Source: Alphaproteobacteria bacterium (GTDB lineage Bacteria > Myxococcota_A > UBA796 > GCA-2862545). From it: a DNA stretch of 64,000 nucleotides. The DNA lies in NCBI GenBank assembly GCA_020632915.1, contig JACKEP010000015.1:1-64000 (forward strand). Reading direction: 5' to 3'. This document shows, piece by piece, positions 42,701-48,979 of this stretch. A program made the position numbers and the translations under genes. Each line of letters starts with the position of its first letter. Positions within the stretch are counted from its first letter, which is position 1. The notes under the pieces are model-generated. The model saw only the letters and a program-made list of their open reading frames with translations, was not told the DNA's origin and ran no database searches.

Positions 42701-45066
42701 ACGTCGCGTGCGCCCGGCTCGGTCAGGTCGCCCGCGACGACGTCGCCGAGCAGGAACGTGTCGATCGTGGTGGACGACGACCACAGCGCGAAGGTGTAGG
42801 TGCCCACGCCGGTGGTCTCGCTGAAGATCTCCAGCGTGTAGGTGCCGCCCATCAGGTGCACGGGGCCCTGGTCGACCAGGCCACCGGGGGTGCCGAAGAT
42901 CTCGCGCCCCTCGGCGTCGAGCAGGCGCCAGGCGATCTCCCAGTAGTTGGAGCACGCGACGTCGTCGACGTACAGCGTCTCGCCTGCGGACGCGGTGAAC
43001 GTGTAGCGGTGGACCTCGGACGGGTGGGTGATCTCGCCGTCGACGGTCACGTCGTGCGCGACGGCGCCGAGGTCGGACTCGGGCGCGGACGCCACGCGCA
43101 GCGAGAAGTCCCCGGTCTGCCCGTCGTCGAACCACACCTCGAGGCGGTAGTCGCCGCCCATCAGCGCCGCGAGGCCGAGGTCGCCGAAGTCGGTGGGGTG
43201 GGCCAGGATCGTGCGCCCGACGGCGTCCTCCAGGCGCCAGCCCATGTTCCAGTAGTTGGAGGCCGTCAGGTCGTCGACGTAGACGCGGGCGCCCGGGCTG
43301 GCGGTGAAGCTGTAGACGAACAGCGCGCCGGGGTCCGCCGCGGTGACCGTGACCACCTCGTCGAGCGCGATCTCGACCGGCTCGACGCCCGGCGTCTCGT
43401 GGGCGCGGGCGATGCCGGTGACGCAGGCCACGGCGGCGAGCGCGGCCAGGAGCCCACGACGGCGACGACGCGCACCGACCACGAGCAGGGCGACGGCCAG
43501 CAGCGGCAGGCCATGGGTCGGAGACGGGGTGGCGGCGCAGCCGCAGTCGTCCTGTTCGTCCTTGCCCGGACCGTGGATGTCGCTGTCGAACTCGGTGTCG
43601 CTGTCGTCGGTCTCGGCGGGGCCGTCGGTGTCGACGGGGGTGTCGGTGTCGACCGGCGTGTCGGTGTCGGGGAGCGTGTCGGTGTCGACGACGCCGTCGG
43701 TGTCGGTGTCGGTGTCGACGTCCGTGTCGACGACGCCGTCGGTGTCGGTGTCGGTGTCGACCAGGCCGTCGGTGTCGGTGTCGGTGTCCGTGTCGGCGCC
43801 GGCGGTGTCGGTGTCGGTGTCGGTGTGGACGACGGGGACGTCGGTGTCCGTGTCCGTGTCGACGACGGGGACGTCGGTGTCGGTGTCGGTGTCCGTGTCG
43901 ACGACCGGGACATCGGTGTCGGTGTCGGTGTCGGTGTCGACGACGGGGACGTCGGTGTCGGTGTCGGTGTCGGTGTCCACCAGCGTGCACGAGCCGTCGC
44001 TGTCCACCACGGTGACGTCCACGGTGTCGCTGGCCGTGTTGCCGGCGTCGTCGGTGAGCGTGACGGTGACGGTGACGGTGCTGCCGACCGGGACGGCCGT
44101 GCCGGCGGGCACGTCCTGGGAGACCGCCGCCGTGGAGCAGGCCTCGTCGGCCACGACGCCCGCGGTGAGGTCGGGCACGGGGCCCGTGCAGGATCCATCC
44201 TCCTCCACAGCCACGTCGGCGATCGGCGCGGTGAACGCGGGCGGGACGGTGTCGGCGACGGTGACGGTGACGGTGTCGCTGTCGCTGGCGCCGAGCGGAT
44301 CGGCGACGGTGAGGGTGTAGGTGGCGGTGCCGACGCCCTGGACGACGTCCTGGGTGGGGTCGGTGCCGAGGGGGACGTCCTGGGCGTCGGTCCAGGCGTA
44401 GGTGAGCGCGTCGCCGTCCGGATCCGACGAGCCGGTGCCGTCGAGGGTGATCGTGTCGACCGCGCACTCCCACGTGGCGTCGGGTCCGGCGTCGGCCACC
44501 GGCGGGCTGTTGGTGGACGCCAGCGTGACGCCGTCGACGAGCACCGAGCTGGTGACGTCGTCGTCGCCGCCGAGCAGCGTGAACGTCAGCGTGACCGGCA
44601 GGCCGGCGGGGAGCCCGCTCAGGTCGAGCGTGAGCGTGGTGCCGTCCCACCCTGCCCGCTCTGCGACCGCGGTGGCGCCGTGGTCGAGCCAGTTGAACGC
44701 AGCGCTGCTGCCGGCGCGGAACACGGGGATCACCGACAGGCCCGCGTCGTCGACCAGGTGGACCTCGAACGCGTCGGGGAAGAACGTCGCGGTGGTGTCG
44801 AAGGCGTCGGGGACGAGGTCGACGGTCAGCGTCGCCGGGCGCAGCGGCAGCGTGAACCGCTGCCACAGCGTGACCAGGTGGCTGTCGCCCTCGGTGAGCC
44901 GCGCGGCGCCGGCCTCCCAGGTCACCGCACCCGGGGCGACGGTGCCGCCGTCGGACGCGGTGGTCCACCCGGACAGGTCGGTGGCGAAGTCGCCGTTGAC
45001 CACCTGCGCCGAGGCGCACGGGGCGTAGAGCAGCGCGGCGATGGCCGCGCCTGTGGCGTGTCGCAT
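33760..45066 (-). CDS. Giant YD/RHS-repeat surface protein with internal sorting-tag/signal junction
   Basis: A single open frame of 3768 codons; ATG 45066 follows GAGGGG and opens a signal peptide (AAIAALLYAPCASA). Order by rough residue: 20-190 carbohydrate-binding-like start (NGDFATDLSGW); about 190-350 PKD and HYR-like modules; 359-502 long (DT)n repeats; about 505-560 DDCGCAATPS + hydrophobic helix + RRRRR, directly followed by a second signal-like LLAALAAVACVTGIARAHE. About 560-1590 hold ten tandem ~100-residue beta modules; 1600-1860 a propeller-like stretch; 2065-2540 five cadherin/He_PIG-like modules; 2730-3660 YD repeats ending in the RHS core (DPQSGRFLSEDP, YGYAEGNPLRYADPSGE). A ~110-residue Gly-rich tail follows. 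RHS proteins can encapsulate toxins or act at the cell surface; the tail shows no toxin motif I know. Two ancestral genes may be fused near residue 545. Confidence 0.85.
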   Translation of the reverse strand: MRHATGAAIAALLYAPCASAQVVNGDFATDLSGWTTASDGGTVAPGAVTWEAGAARLTEGDSHLVTLWQRFTLPLRPATLTVDLVPDAFDTTATFFPDAFEVHLVDDAGLSVIPVFRAGSSAAFNWLDHGATAVAERAGWDGTTLTLDLSGLPAGLPVTLTFTLLGGDDDVTSSVLVDGVTLASTNSPPVADAGPDATWECAVDTITLDGTGSSDPDGDALTYAWTDAQDVPLGTDPTQDVVQGVGTATYTLTVADPLGASDSDTVTVTVADTVPPAFTAPIADVAVEEDGSCTGPVPDLTAGVVADEACSTAAVSQDVPAGTAVPVGSTVTVTVTLTDDAGNTASDTVDVTVVDSDGSCTLVDTDTDTDTDVPVVDTDTDTDTDVPVVDTDTDTDTDVPVVDTDTDTDVPVVHTDTDTDTAGADTDTDTDTDGLVDTDTDTDGVVDTDVDTDTDTDGVVDTDTLPDTDTPVDTDTPVDTDGPAETDDSDTEFDSDIHGPGKDEQDDCGCAATPSPTHGLPLLAVALLVVGARRRRRGLLAALAAVACVTGIARAHETPGVEPVEIALDEVVTVTAADPGALFVYSFTASPGARVYVDDLTASNYWNMGWRLEDAVGRTILAHPTDFGDLGLAALMGGDYRLEVWFDDGQTGDFSLRVASAPESDLGAVAHDVTVDGEITHPSEVHRYTFTASAGETLYVDDVACSNYWEIAWRLLDAEGREIFGTPGGLVDQGPVHLMGGTYTLEIFSETTGVGTYTFALWSSSTTIDTFLLGDVVAGDLTEPGARDVWTFTAAGGERVQLHATSAPRYWDTNWTLRDPLGEVLASGTDLQDRGPLFLGPGQHTLEVWADNDIVTTYAVTLAPVADLTGTYTVGDELALTFDHIGQVSDHAFTLAAPQRLFSRFVAGEYWALGWSVTDTDGNTVIPLSTDMGFRGPFTLPAGDYLLHVDPEGTAVPTTTFALGEARDTSETVAIGDTLSGELLDPGSVATYTFTAAANQIVDVTYVASSAQAYLGYELRDALGRVVVPLRPDLSTLAGVALQGGTYTLTVKGEGGRTGTFSLELVDAGTSFPPSPGMAATLGTELSGTLAAAVADRWSLPVPTATDVYFDVVSGVTGLQWTLLDPAGRAVFGPAEARLSDQHAQGPFPLAAGDYVLVVQHPTTAVPYTVRTVVVPPTVTTPLTLDVPVSATIASPGAADAYTFTLTDPTPVYLDLQQADNQLRWTLEDAQGNARFTDASAVNTYWNDVGPTTLPAGTWTLRVDPIYDAAPAYGFTLHEVVDADFVMAIGDTVSATTQTPGQTMTWSFDATGGEIVYLDLLAGDGGLRWTLRDPQGNARFATTAGNPFYEDRGPFTLLPGTWQVQVDAEQDRLSAISFAITEVPSTSTAIQRDTVVTDALTAPGEVRDYVLDLSAPARVLFDAQVVATGLRWWATDEAGQTLFPDGDMTQVDLADKGPWTLRAGTYTVHVRAQGGATPAYAFAVTTVTDTSRAIAIDALVTDSFDSPGQVRDYVLDLSAANDLTTVDLLLGDPYMTWVLRDPVGQAVTGPGSANNTDTDDMPPVALRPGTYTITFDATAAHLPDLQFRVRQGASDDPYFFYTKYGGAPNVKRGTYTYDGSDFVPVLRIPITTTPGADGLLIAPDGDLLIGGGGSGVHKVDVETGSFTTVATTAYHLALDPNGTTVWAGGGLPGSLKEIPLVPFGTFVTHTLSGDDANVTHIAFDRAGRAFYTASGSGGNGAFGLLDLDTMHTTRILSPLPAAHGMAFDPYTDTLILFGSTHITQIDPATLAVVADLVIPNNLHDQGTVDGAGHAFIASNDGDLVFVDYAATGRVDDPANYVFTEFYDGSLDDVAPLSWLGSHCTGAPPIAGLQPASGSTFPPGTVVTISGSARAVDPTRPVAAATIDGLPVDALDAAGHFFATRTIAPGLNRFAIQVIDRCGTGRATLELYGATDDETGPSALDDVTAQVQGHFDRTGWDVGTDRVQVEVTGTNTGETALLGPLLMAVGPQLDARIAVEVRDGTTTEGLPYVQVLADGATLEPGASTPPVRLVFTDTDKVPVRFTPLWLATGNHAPTIASAPPVVAVADVPWRYAARAVDPDGHTLTWTLRRAPVAMAVDASTGVVTWTPTVADVGLHAVTLSVADGYGGSATQDFVVDVRTGDLNGPPVFSTLPPTQGAVGAPYAYDAHATDLDGDALTYALVGAPAGMTVDGASGAVRWSFPLPGLHPVTLSADDGRGGVAVQQWTLAVGALSPNPNGPQITSAPPLTAAVANLYFYQPVGYDPDGDTLTWTLEDGPDEAVFDPDTGRITWVPAGDDLGSAAFRLTVDDGLGASASQAWSVTVTEGLGNRAPVFSSVAGATAVVGTPWTYDADAIDPEAGVVTYALVSGPAGMAVDATTGVVTWTPDPADAGVVTVALSASDAQGAVSHQVFYVTVRDGNAAPVLLSGVPDAAFVGEHFVFDVTAFDADADPLTYALTTAPAGMAIDARTGLVDWIPTLADLGSHDVEVAVTDPFGGRATQAWILDVQQDTTAPQVVIDAMPTPTCLDGTTRVCVRASDDVRVTSRTLAIDGVQVALDEAGCTGHVFDTVGLAALDAEAVDGSANRGTAHLDLPVADCNDTQRPVVTLVSPAPGDLLLAPTDLVVSIDDNTPVVLTWEVALSPHGADRWQVVAQGTGPVASGAVATIDTTRLPNDDYDVRVVAADGAQTGGIVTTVAVGGTTKLGSFRITYTDLRVPLQGIPLTVTRTYDSLDVDGGDFGPGWQLGLSGKVWDTADDGIADNPLQLLTAEPFTDRSRVYVIKPDGQRVGFTFDPQPLSYPAAFQSTVHFQADPGVMDTLEAEGPDRVWNYGTGYLDYIIPYNPTRYVLTTPERIRYTYDEVAGLVQVEDAYGNTLDVTPDGVTHSDGTAIAFVRDAAGRIVRIDEPDPNPADGIPPDHLDYTYDAQGRLIAAADQLGDADTFAYDDPNWPVVITAIHDPTGRAIDRLVYDADGRVAAQCPADGDLVTLDGCVSFDTDAAAGVFTSVDARGFQTEWFHDDRGEIVRERHHVEGGRVVEVTYTWDDRGHRTSMSVDGKTWTTAWDDQDRMLAQTDPEGRTWTRSYATDCDGPSRFTDPAGAHEDYVYDDDCRLIAATDRRGDTHTFVRNDQGLVSEVHGPLGRVWAYGYDSRGNRIWAADTANHLSTWTWDDEGRLLQEVDRDGRRIDLAYDAAGHLLTETWNTTPPTVTDYTFDAAGRILSAEAPDSTLTRAYAPTGHLALESWDGTAGAPAMRLDMTWDPTGLLAAVDDAQGGHTTYTWDAMRHLVGADQSGAGVTDVGVQIDWDDTARRTAIRRFAGGVPVADTTLDYTGSADDDLTRILHAAAGGSPLADLQLDRDVLGNVVAADDAEGHHAYLVDARQFLLSADHPDGGVQPDESYTWDAVGERSASHLSASTTYADAGGALEVHRLVQDDTWTWTYDLQGHVTGRVDRTTGDRLELVWGHRDRLLRIVATDGGGAVQHDVRYTYDALGRRIATTADGVRTWTVWEAGNPVLELDDAGAVQVRRLYGRALDQLFATQDDTGARFALTDQVGSVRDVIDSTGSVVAHAVYDSFGNTLSAPALDVGFAGLRAEPVAGLLHARARVYDPQSGRFLSEDPRLPHRYGYAEGNPLRYADPSGETVAVEYACLATNSFNMAVSIGKNIGLPVYAIFMDVAAALNGEIPQGGDHGLVKGVGSMLAGSMGPPGLIFSDPPDLPIDVANALLSGACAGNSAAGGSGGGAGWE
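43590..43990 (-). repeat. Hexanucleotide (gtcggt)n-type coding repeats encoding (Asp-Thr)n
   Basis: Within the giant gene, blocks of gtcggt/gtccgt hexamers are interrupted by short spacers (VPVV, GVV, GLV), encoding strings of DTDTDTDTD. Because the unit is six bases, length changes keep the reading frame. This makes a flexible, acidic, O-glycosylatable-looking stalk of variable length. Confidence 0.85.
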
Positions 45067-45139
45067 GGAACCCCTCGACCTGGCTGGACAGATCCGGTCC
45101 ATCGTACCACCCGCGACCCTGCAGCCCGCCGCGACGACG

Positions 45140-46057
45140 TCAGCCGTTCGATCCGTCGGCCAGGTCTGCAGGGAGATCGGGCCACGGCGGCGCGCGATGG
45201 AACCGGCAGCGGTCCCCGGTGCCCGGATGGCGGAAGACCAGGGTGGAGGCGTGCAGTCGGTAGCCCGTCTCCGTGGGCCGGGCGTCGTCACGGGCGTGTC
45301 CGCCCGGCACGTACAGCGGATCGCCCACCAGCGGGTGTCCTGCGGCTGCCAGGTGGATCCGGATCTGGTGCGGTCTGCCGGTGTGCAGATCCACCTGCAC
45401 GACGGTGCCGTCGTCGCAGGCACCGACGACGCGCGCGACGCTGCGCGAGGGCTTGCCGTGCGGGCTCGCGGCGTGGACCGTGCCGAGGGCGGCGTGGGGG
45501 ACGGGGCCGATCGGCGTGTCCAGCACCGCCGCGTCCCACGTCGGGCGGCCGGACACGACCGCGAGGTAGGTCTTGGTGACGGCGTGATCGCGCCACGCAG
45601 CCTGGAGCTCGCGACGGGCCTGCGGCGTGCGCGCGAACAGCACCAGCCCGGACGTGCCCGTGCCGAGCCGGTGCATCGGCACGGCGTGCGGGTCGACGGC
45701 GGTCACCTGCGCGAGCAGCGTGTGGTCGAGGTAGCCCCCGGACGGCAGCGTCGGCAGGCCGGAGGGCTTGTCGACCACGCGCACGTGGGCGTCGACATGG
45801 ACGGTGACCACGTCGGTGGGCGCGTCGGGCTCGTCCCACGGCGGTCGACGCCACGCCAGGGTCTGTCCGGCGCGCAGGGGCGTGGTGGGGGTGGCGACGA
45901 CGTCGTCGACGGTGACCTCGCCGGCCGCCAGGCGGGCGGCCCAGGTGGCGGTGTCGCTGTGGCGGTAGTGGTCGGCGAGCCAGGACAGGGCGGTGGTGCC
46001 GCGGGCGTCGGCGCCGAGGTGGGAGACGTAGGTGTGGCCGCGGTTGCGGTGGGGCAT
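45140..46057 (-). CDS. RluA-family pseudouridine synthase-like protein lacking the catalytic Asp
   Basis: A 305-residue protein of RluA type. An S4-like N-terminal part (ATWAARLAAGEVTVDDVVATPTTPLRAGQTLAWRRPPW) precedes VDKPSGLPTLPSGG (motif I region), MHRLGTGTSGLVLFAR (motif II), AVTKTYLAVVSG and LHTGRPHQIRIHLAAAGHPLVGDPLY (motif III, intact). Active family members have HRLDxxTSG, and the Asp attacks the uridine; here Gly replaces it (HRLGTGTSG). Unless another residue substitutes, it should bind but not isomerise RNA. The ATG at 46057 lies ten bases from the next gene's stop, so the two minus-strand genes may be co-transcribed. Confidence 0.82.
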   Translation of the reverse strand: MPHRNRGHTYVSHLGADARGTTALSWLADHYRHSDTATWAARLAAGEVTVDDVVATPTTPLRAGQTLAWRRPPWDEPDAPTDVVTVHVDAHVRVVDKPSGLPTLPSGGYLDHTLLAQVTAVDPHAVPMHRLGTGTSGLVLFARTPQARRELQAAWRDHAVTKTYLAVVSGRPTWDAAVLDTPIGPVPHAALGTVHAASPHGKPSRSVARVVGACDDGTVVQVDLHTGRPHQIRIHLAAAGHPLVGDPLYVPGGHARDDARPTETGYRLHASTLVFRHPGTGDRCRFHRAPPWPDLPADLADGSNG

Positions 46058-46067
46058 CGCGACGCTC

Positions 46068-46598
46068 TCAGAACAGGCACTCGACCGGCAGCGGCTCCAC
46101 CGTCTCCAGCGCCGCAGCGAAGCCCTCCGTCGGCGTGGCGACCGCGAACCCCCCCGCCGCCGTGCCGGTGAGCACCGCCCCGCCGTAGCCGCCGGGGTGC
46201 AGGTGGGCGCGCACCCAGAGGGTCTCGTCGGCCTGGACGGCGATCGGCGCGCCCGACCGGCGGAACGGCTGCTCGCTGGGGTGGCTGTGGTTGAGGATGC
46301 GGCGGAACGCGAGCGTGCCGTCGTCGCGCACCACCTCCCACCAGTCCGCGTAGCGGTCGCAGCCCGTGTCGGGGCTGTGGACGGTGACCGAGAAGGTGTA
46401 GGCGCCGGCGGCGCCGGTGACCTCGACGGCCGTGACGTCGGCGTGCGTCGGGGGGGCGTCGGTGGACGCGGGCACGTCCGTGGCCTGGTCGGACGGGTCG
46501 GAGGGGGTGGACGGCGTGGCGGGCTTGCTGCCACCGCAGCCGGTCGCTGTCGCCAGCAGGGCGGCCAAGGTGCCTACGGCGAGCGGGGTCGTGTGCAT
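46068..46598 (-). CDS. Small lipoprotein of unknown function
   Basis: A 176-residue exported protein; signal TLAALLATATGC with Cys21, then a Thr/Pro/Asp-rich linker (PSTPSDPSDQATDVPASTDAPP). The globular part, FSVTVHSPDTGCDRYADWWEVV...LAFRRILNHSHPSEQPFRRSG...WVRAHLHPGGYGG, looks well conserved (Cys-Asp, Trp-Trp, His-Ser-His) and I have the impression of a widespread unnamed family. GGAGGGAGCCCC precedes the ATG. Possible metal binding by the His cluster is inference. Confidence 0.75.
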   Translation of the reverse strand: MHTTPLAVGTLAALLATATGCGGSKPATPSTPSDPSDQATDVPASTDAPPTHADVTAVEVTGAAGAYTFSVTVHSPDTGCDRYADWWEVVRDDGTLAFRRILNHSHPSEQPFRRSGAPIAVQADETLWVRAHLHPGGYGGAVLTGTAAGGFAVATPTEGFAAALETVEPLPVECLF

Positions 46599-46686
46599 GG
46601 GGCTCCCTCCGGTCCCGGGGCTCGTGTATCCGACCCGCGTCGCCGTCGGGGTGCTACGTGCCGGCCTGCACGCTCCCCGGACCTCC

Positions 46687-47907
46687 GTGACCGCTCCCCT
46701 CGACACCGCGGCCGCCGCCGACCGTCTCGACGCCCTCGGCGCGTGGCTCGTGCGCTGGCAGGACCTGTGGACCGTGGCGCCGTTCCGCGAGCACCACCCC
46801 GCCTGGACGCGTGCGCACGCCGACCTGGCCGCGTGGCTCACCGCCCTGCCCGCCGATCGCGTGCGCGCCCTGGAGGCCGACCCGGACCTCGCCGTCGACG
46901 CCCCCGCGCCGTGGCCGACGCTCGTGGCGACGCGCCGGGACCTCGTCGCGCTGGGGCCGTTGCCCGCGCAGGTGCGTCCCCCGGGCTTCGATCCCGCCCA
47001 GCGCAAGGTGCGTGGGCGCAAGTGGACCCAGGTCGGCGCGTTCCTGGCGGCGGTCGAGCCGGTGGTTCGCACCGTCGACGGCCCGGTGGTGGAGTGGTGC
47101 GCGGGCCGGGGTCACCTCGGCCGCACGCTCGCCGCCCACCTCGATCGCCCCGCGTGGCTGCTGGAACGCGACCCGCACCTGTGCGCACCCCCCGAGGGGA
47201 TCGCGGAGCACCCCGACGTCGCCCACCGCCAGGTCGACGTCCTCGACGACGCTGTGTTCGGCCTCGTCCCCGAGCGTGCCGCGCTGGTGGGACTGCACGC
47301 CTGCGGACGCCTCACCGACCGGCTGTTCGAGGCGGCGTGGCGACGGGACGCGGCGATGGTGGCCGCGTCGCCGTGCTGCCCCCACCGCCTGTACGGCCCC
47401 GATCACCACGCCCCGAGGAGCCGGCGCGCTGCGGCCCACGGACTCGCCCCGACGCTGGACCTGCTCCGCCTGGCGGTCCTCGACGAGGTGGTGGCGACGC
47501 CGCGTCGACGCACGCTGCGACGCCGCGAGCAGTGGCTGCGCATCGCCGTGGACCTGCTGGCGCGTCAGCACACCGGCCACGACGTCCACCACGGCTTCCG
47601 CACGGTCGACCGGAACACCTTCGACCTGCCGCTCGACCGCTTCGTGCGGGAGGTGGTGGTGCCGCTCGGCGTCCCGGTGCCGGACGTCTTCGACGCCGAC
47701 GCGCTGGGGCGGGCGGCCACCGTCGAGCTGGCCCGTCAGCGGGCGCTCGGGCTGGTGCGGATGCTGTTCCGCCGCCCGCTGGAGCTCTGGCTCGCGCTCG
47801 ACCGCGCCGTCGGCCTCGCCGAGCGCGGCTGGCGGGTGGACGTCGGCACCTTCTGCGCGCGCGAGGCCACGCCGCGGAACCTGCTGATCGTGGGGCGACC
47901 GGGGTGA
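46687..47907 (+). CDS. SAM-dependent methyltransferase (Methyltransf_32-like)
   Basis: A 406-residue protein. The SAM-binding motif I is VVEWCAGRGHLGRTLA, with acidic LLERD at the end of the next strand. LVGLHACGRLTDRLFEAA and ASPCCPHRL fit the Methyltransf_32 pattern (HaCG.L.d, then CC.h). An N-terminal helical domain with KVRGRKWTQV and a long C-terminal helical part surround it. Members act on RNA or glutathione-like substrates; the actual substrate is not known. The GTG at 46687 is the likely start but lacks a clear ribosome site. Divergent from the lipoprotein at 46598. Confidence 0.75.
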   Translation: MTAPLDTAAAADRLDALGAWLVRWQDLWTVAPFREHHPAWTRAHADLAAWLTALPADRVRALEADPDLAVDAPAPWPTLVATRRDLVALGPLPAQVRPPGFDPAQRKVRGRKWTQVGAFLAAVEPVVRTVDGPVVEWCAGRGHLGRTLAAHLDRPAWLLERDPHLCAPPEGIAEHPDVAHRQVDVLDDAVFGLVPERAALVGLHACGRLTDRLFEAAWRRDAAMVAASPCCPHRLYGPDHHAPRSRRAAAHGLAPTLDLLRLAVLDEVVATPRRRTLRRREQWLRIAVDLLARQHTGHDVHHGFRTVDRNTFDLPLDRFVREVVVPLGVPVPDVFDADALGRAATVELARQRALGLVRMLFRRPLELWLALDRAVGLAERGWRVDVGTFCAREATPRNLLIVGRPG

Positions 47908-47920
47908 GCGACGCCGGCGG

Positions 47921-48979
47921 TCAGGGCGTGCAGCCCGCCACGGGGCACGCCGCGTCGACGTCCACCTGCCGGCAGTCGACCGCGCCCACCGCGCCGCCCG
48001 CCACCACCGCGTCCACCACGCACGACGACAGCACCGGGTCGTCCACCGTCACCAGCAGGGGCGCCGATCCCAGCGCCGGGAGGGCGAGGTCGGTGAGCAG
48101 GTCGTCGTGCCACAGCTGAATCGGCCCGTTCGCCGTCGCGAGGCCGGGCAGGTCCAGCGCGGTGAGGCGGGCGTAGTAGACGTCGAGGGCGTCGATGGTC
48201 TCGAGCGCGGGCGCCACCAGGGCCACGGCGTCGGTCGGCGCGGACGGCAGCCGGCCCACCGACGACAGCACGACGTGACCGGCCGTGCGCAGCGCGGGGA
48301 GCGTGTAGGTGACGGGCCCGTTGCCCCAGGAGCACAGCGACGTCGCCTCCAGGGCCGGGGCGTCGACGGTGTGCAGGGCGAGGTTGCGCACCAGGTCCAG
48401 GGCGCCCGTCTCGCACCGCGTGCGCGGCCCCGTGCGCAGCGCAGGCAGCGCGATCGCCTGCGCGGCGGTGTCGACGAACGCCAGGTGACCGTCGACCCGG
48501 GTCAGGTAGGGCAACGCCACCGTGGTCAGCGGCAGGTCGTGGACGGTGACGTCACCGTCGATGCGCACGAGGTGCTGGAGCTGGCGCCACGTGGCGGGCG
48601 TCGCCACGTCGAGGGTCTGGCCGGCGGGCAGGGTGCCGAGCACGGGGACCACGGTGACAGGGGACACGGACGCGCTCGCCTGGACCACGGCCACCAGCCC
48701 CACGTCGACGAGGGGGGCCGCCGCCGGCACCCGCACCGACCACGTGGCGACGCCGGCTGCGTCGGCGACCTGCCGGCCCAGCCACCGCGGCGACCGCACG
48801 GGGAGGCACGCCCCGCCGAGCACCGGGGGACACGGTCCCGTCCCGGGTGTGCCGCCGACGAGGTCGACCGCGCTGCCGGCCGGCGCCCCGGTCACCGTCA
48901 CCGTCACCGTGGTGGACCGCTCCAGCGGCGGGGCGGTGACGCCCGCTGCCCAGGACGCGGCGAGGAGCCAGGCGATCAC
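47921..48979 (-). CDS. Secreted receptor-L/leucine-rich-like protein with shared GPC domain
   Basis: A 352-residue exported protein; GTG start with signal VIAWLLAASWAAG, overlapping the upstream stop as GTGA. Residues about 20-115 are the GPC/LGG/C domain (GTGPCPPVLGGACLPV ... ADAAGVATWSVRVP) shared with two other proteins in this window. Residues 125-320 have irregular repeats of the receptor L-domain kind (LTRVDGHLAF, LPALRTAGHVVLSSVG, VAPALETIDALDV, LPGLATANGPIQLW, LPALGSAPLLVTV), which form a right-handed beta-helix-like solenoid. The C-terminus is Cys-rich (DPVLSSCVVD, VDCRQVDVDAACPVAGC). Function unknown; likely adhesion or recognition. Confidence 0.75.
   Translation of the reverse strand: MIAWLLAASWAAGVTAPPLERSTTVTVTVTGAPAGSAVDLVGGTPGTGPCPPVLGGACLPVRSPRWLGRQVADAAGVATWSVRVPAAAPLVDVGLVAVVQASASVSPVTVVPVLGTLPAGQTLDVATPATWRQLQHLVRIDGDVTVHDLPLTTVALPYLTRVDGHLAFVDTAAQAIALPALRTGPRTRCETGALDLVRNLALHTVDAPALEATSLCSWGNGPVTYTLPALRTAGHVVLSSVGRLPSAPTDAVALVAPALETIDALDVYYARLTALDLPGLATANGPIQLWHDDLLTDLALPALGSAPLLVTVDDPVLSSCVVDAVVAGGAVGAVDCRQVDVDAACPVAGCTP

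Noticed and set aside
43590..43990. Possible CRISPR array because of regular repeats
   Set aside because: The repeats are six-base units without unique spacers, in frame within a coding (DT)n stalk.
42223..45579. An 1118-residue plus-strand open frame with GVGVGVDDGDVGVG repeats
   Set aside because: It is the antisense reading of the (DT)n hexamer repeats and the surrounding beta modules; no start or ribosome site.
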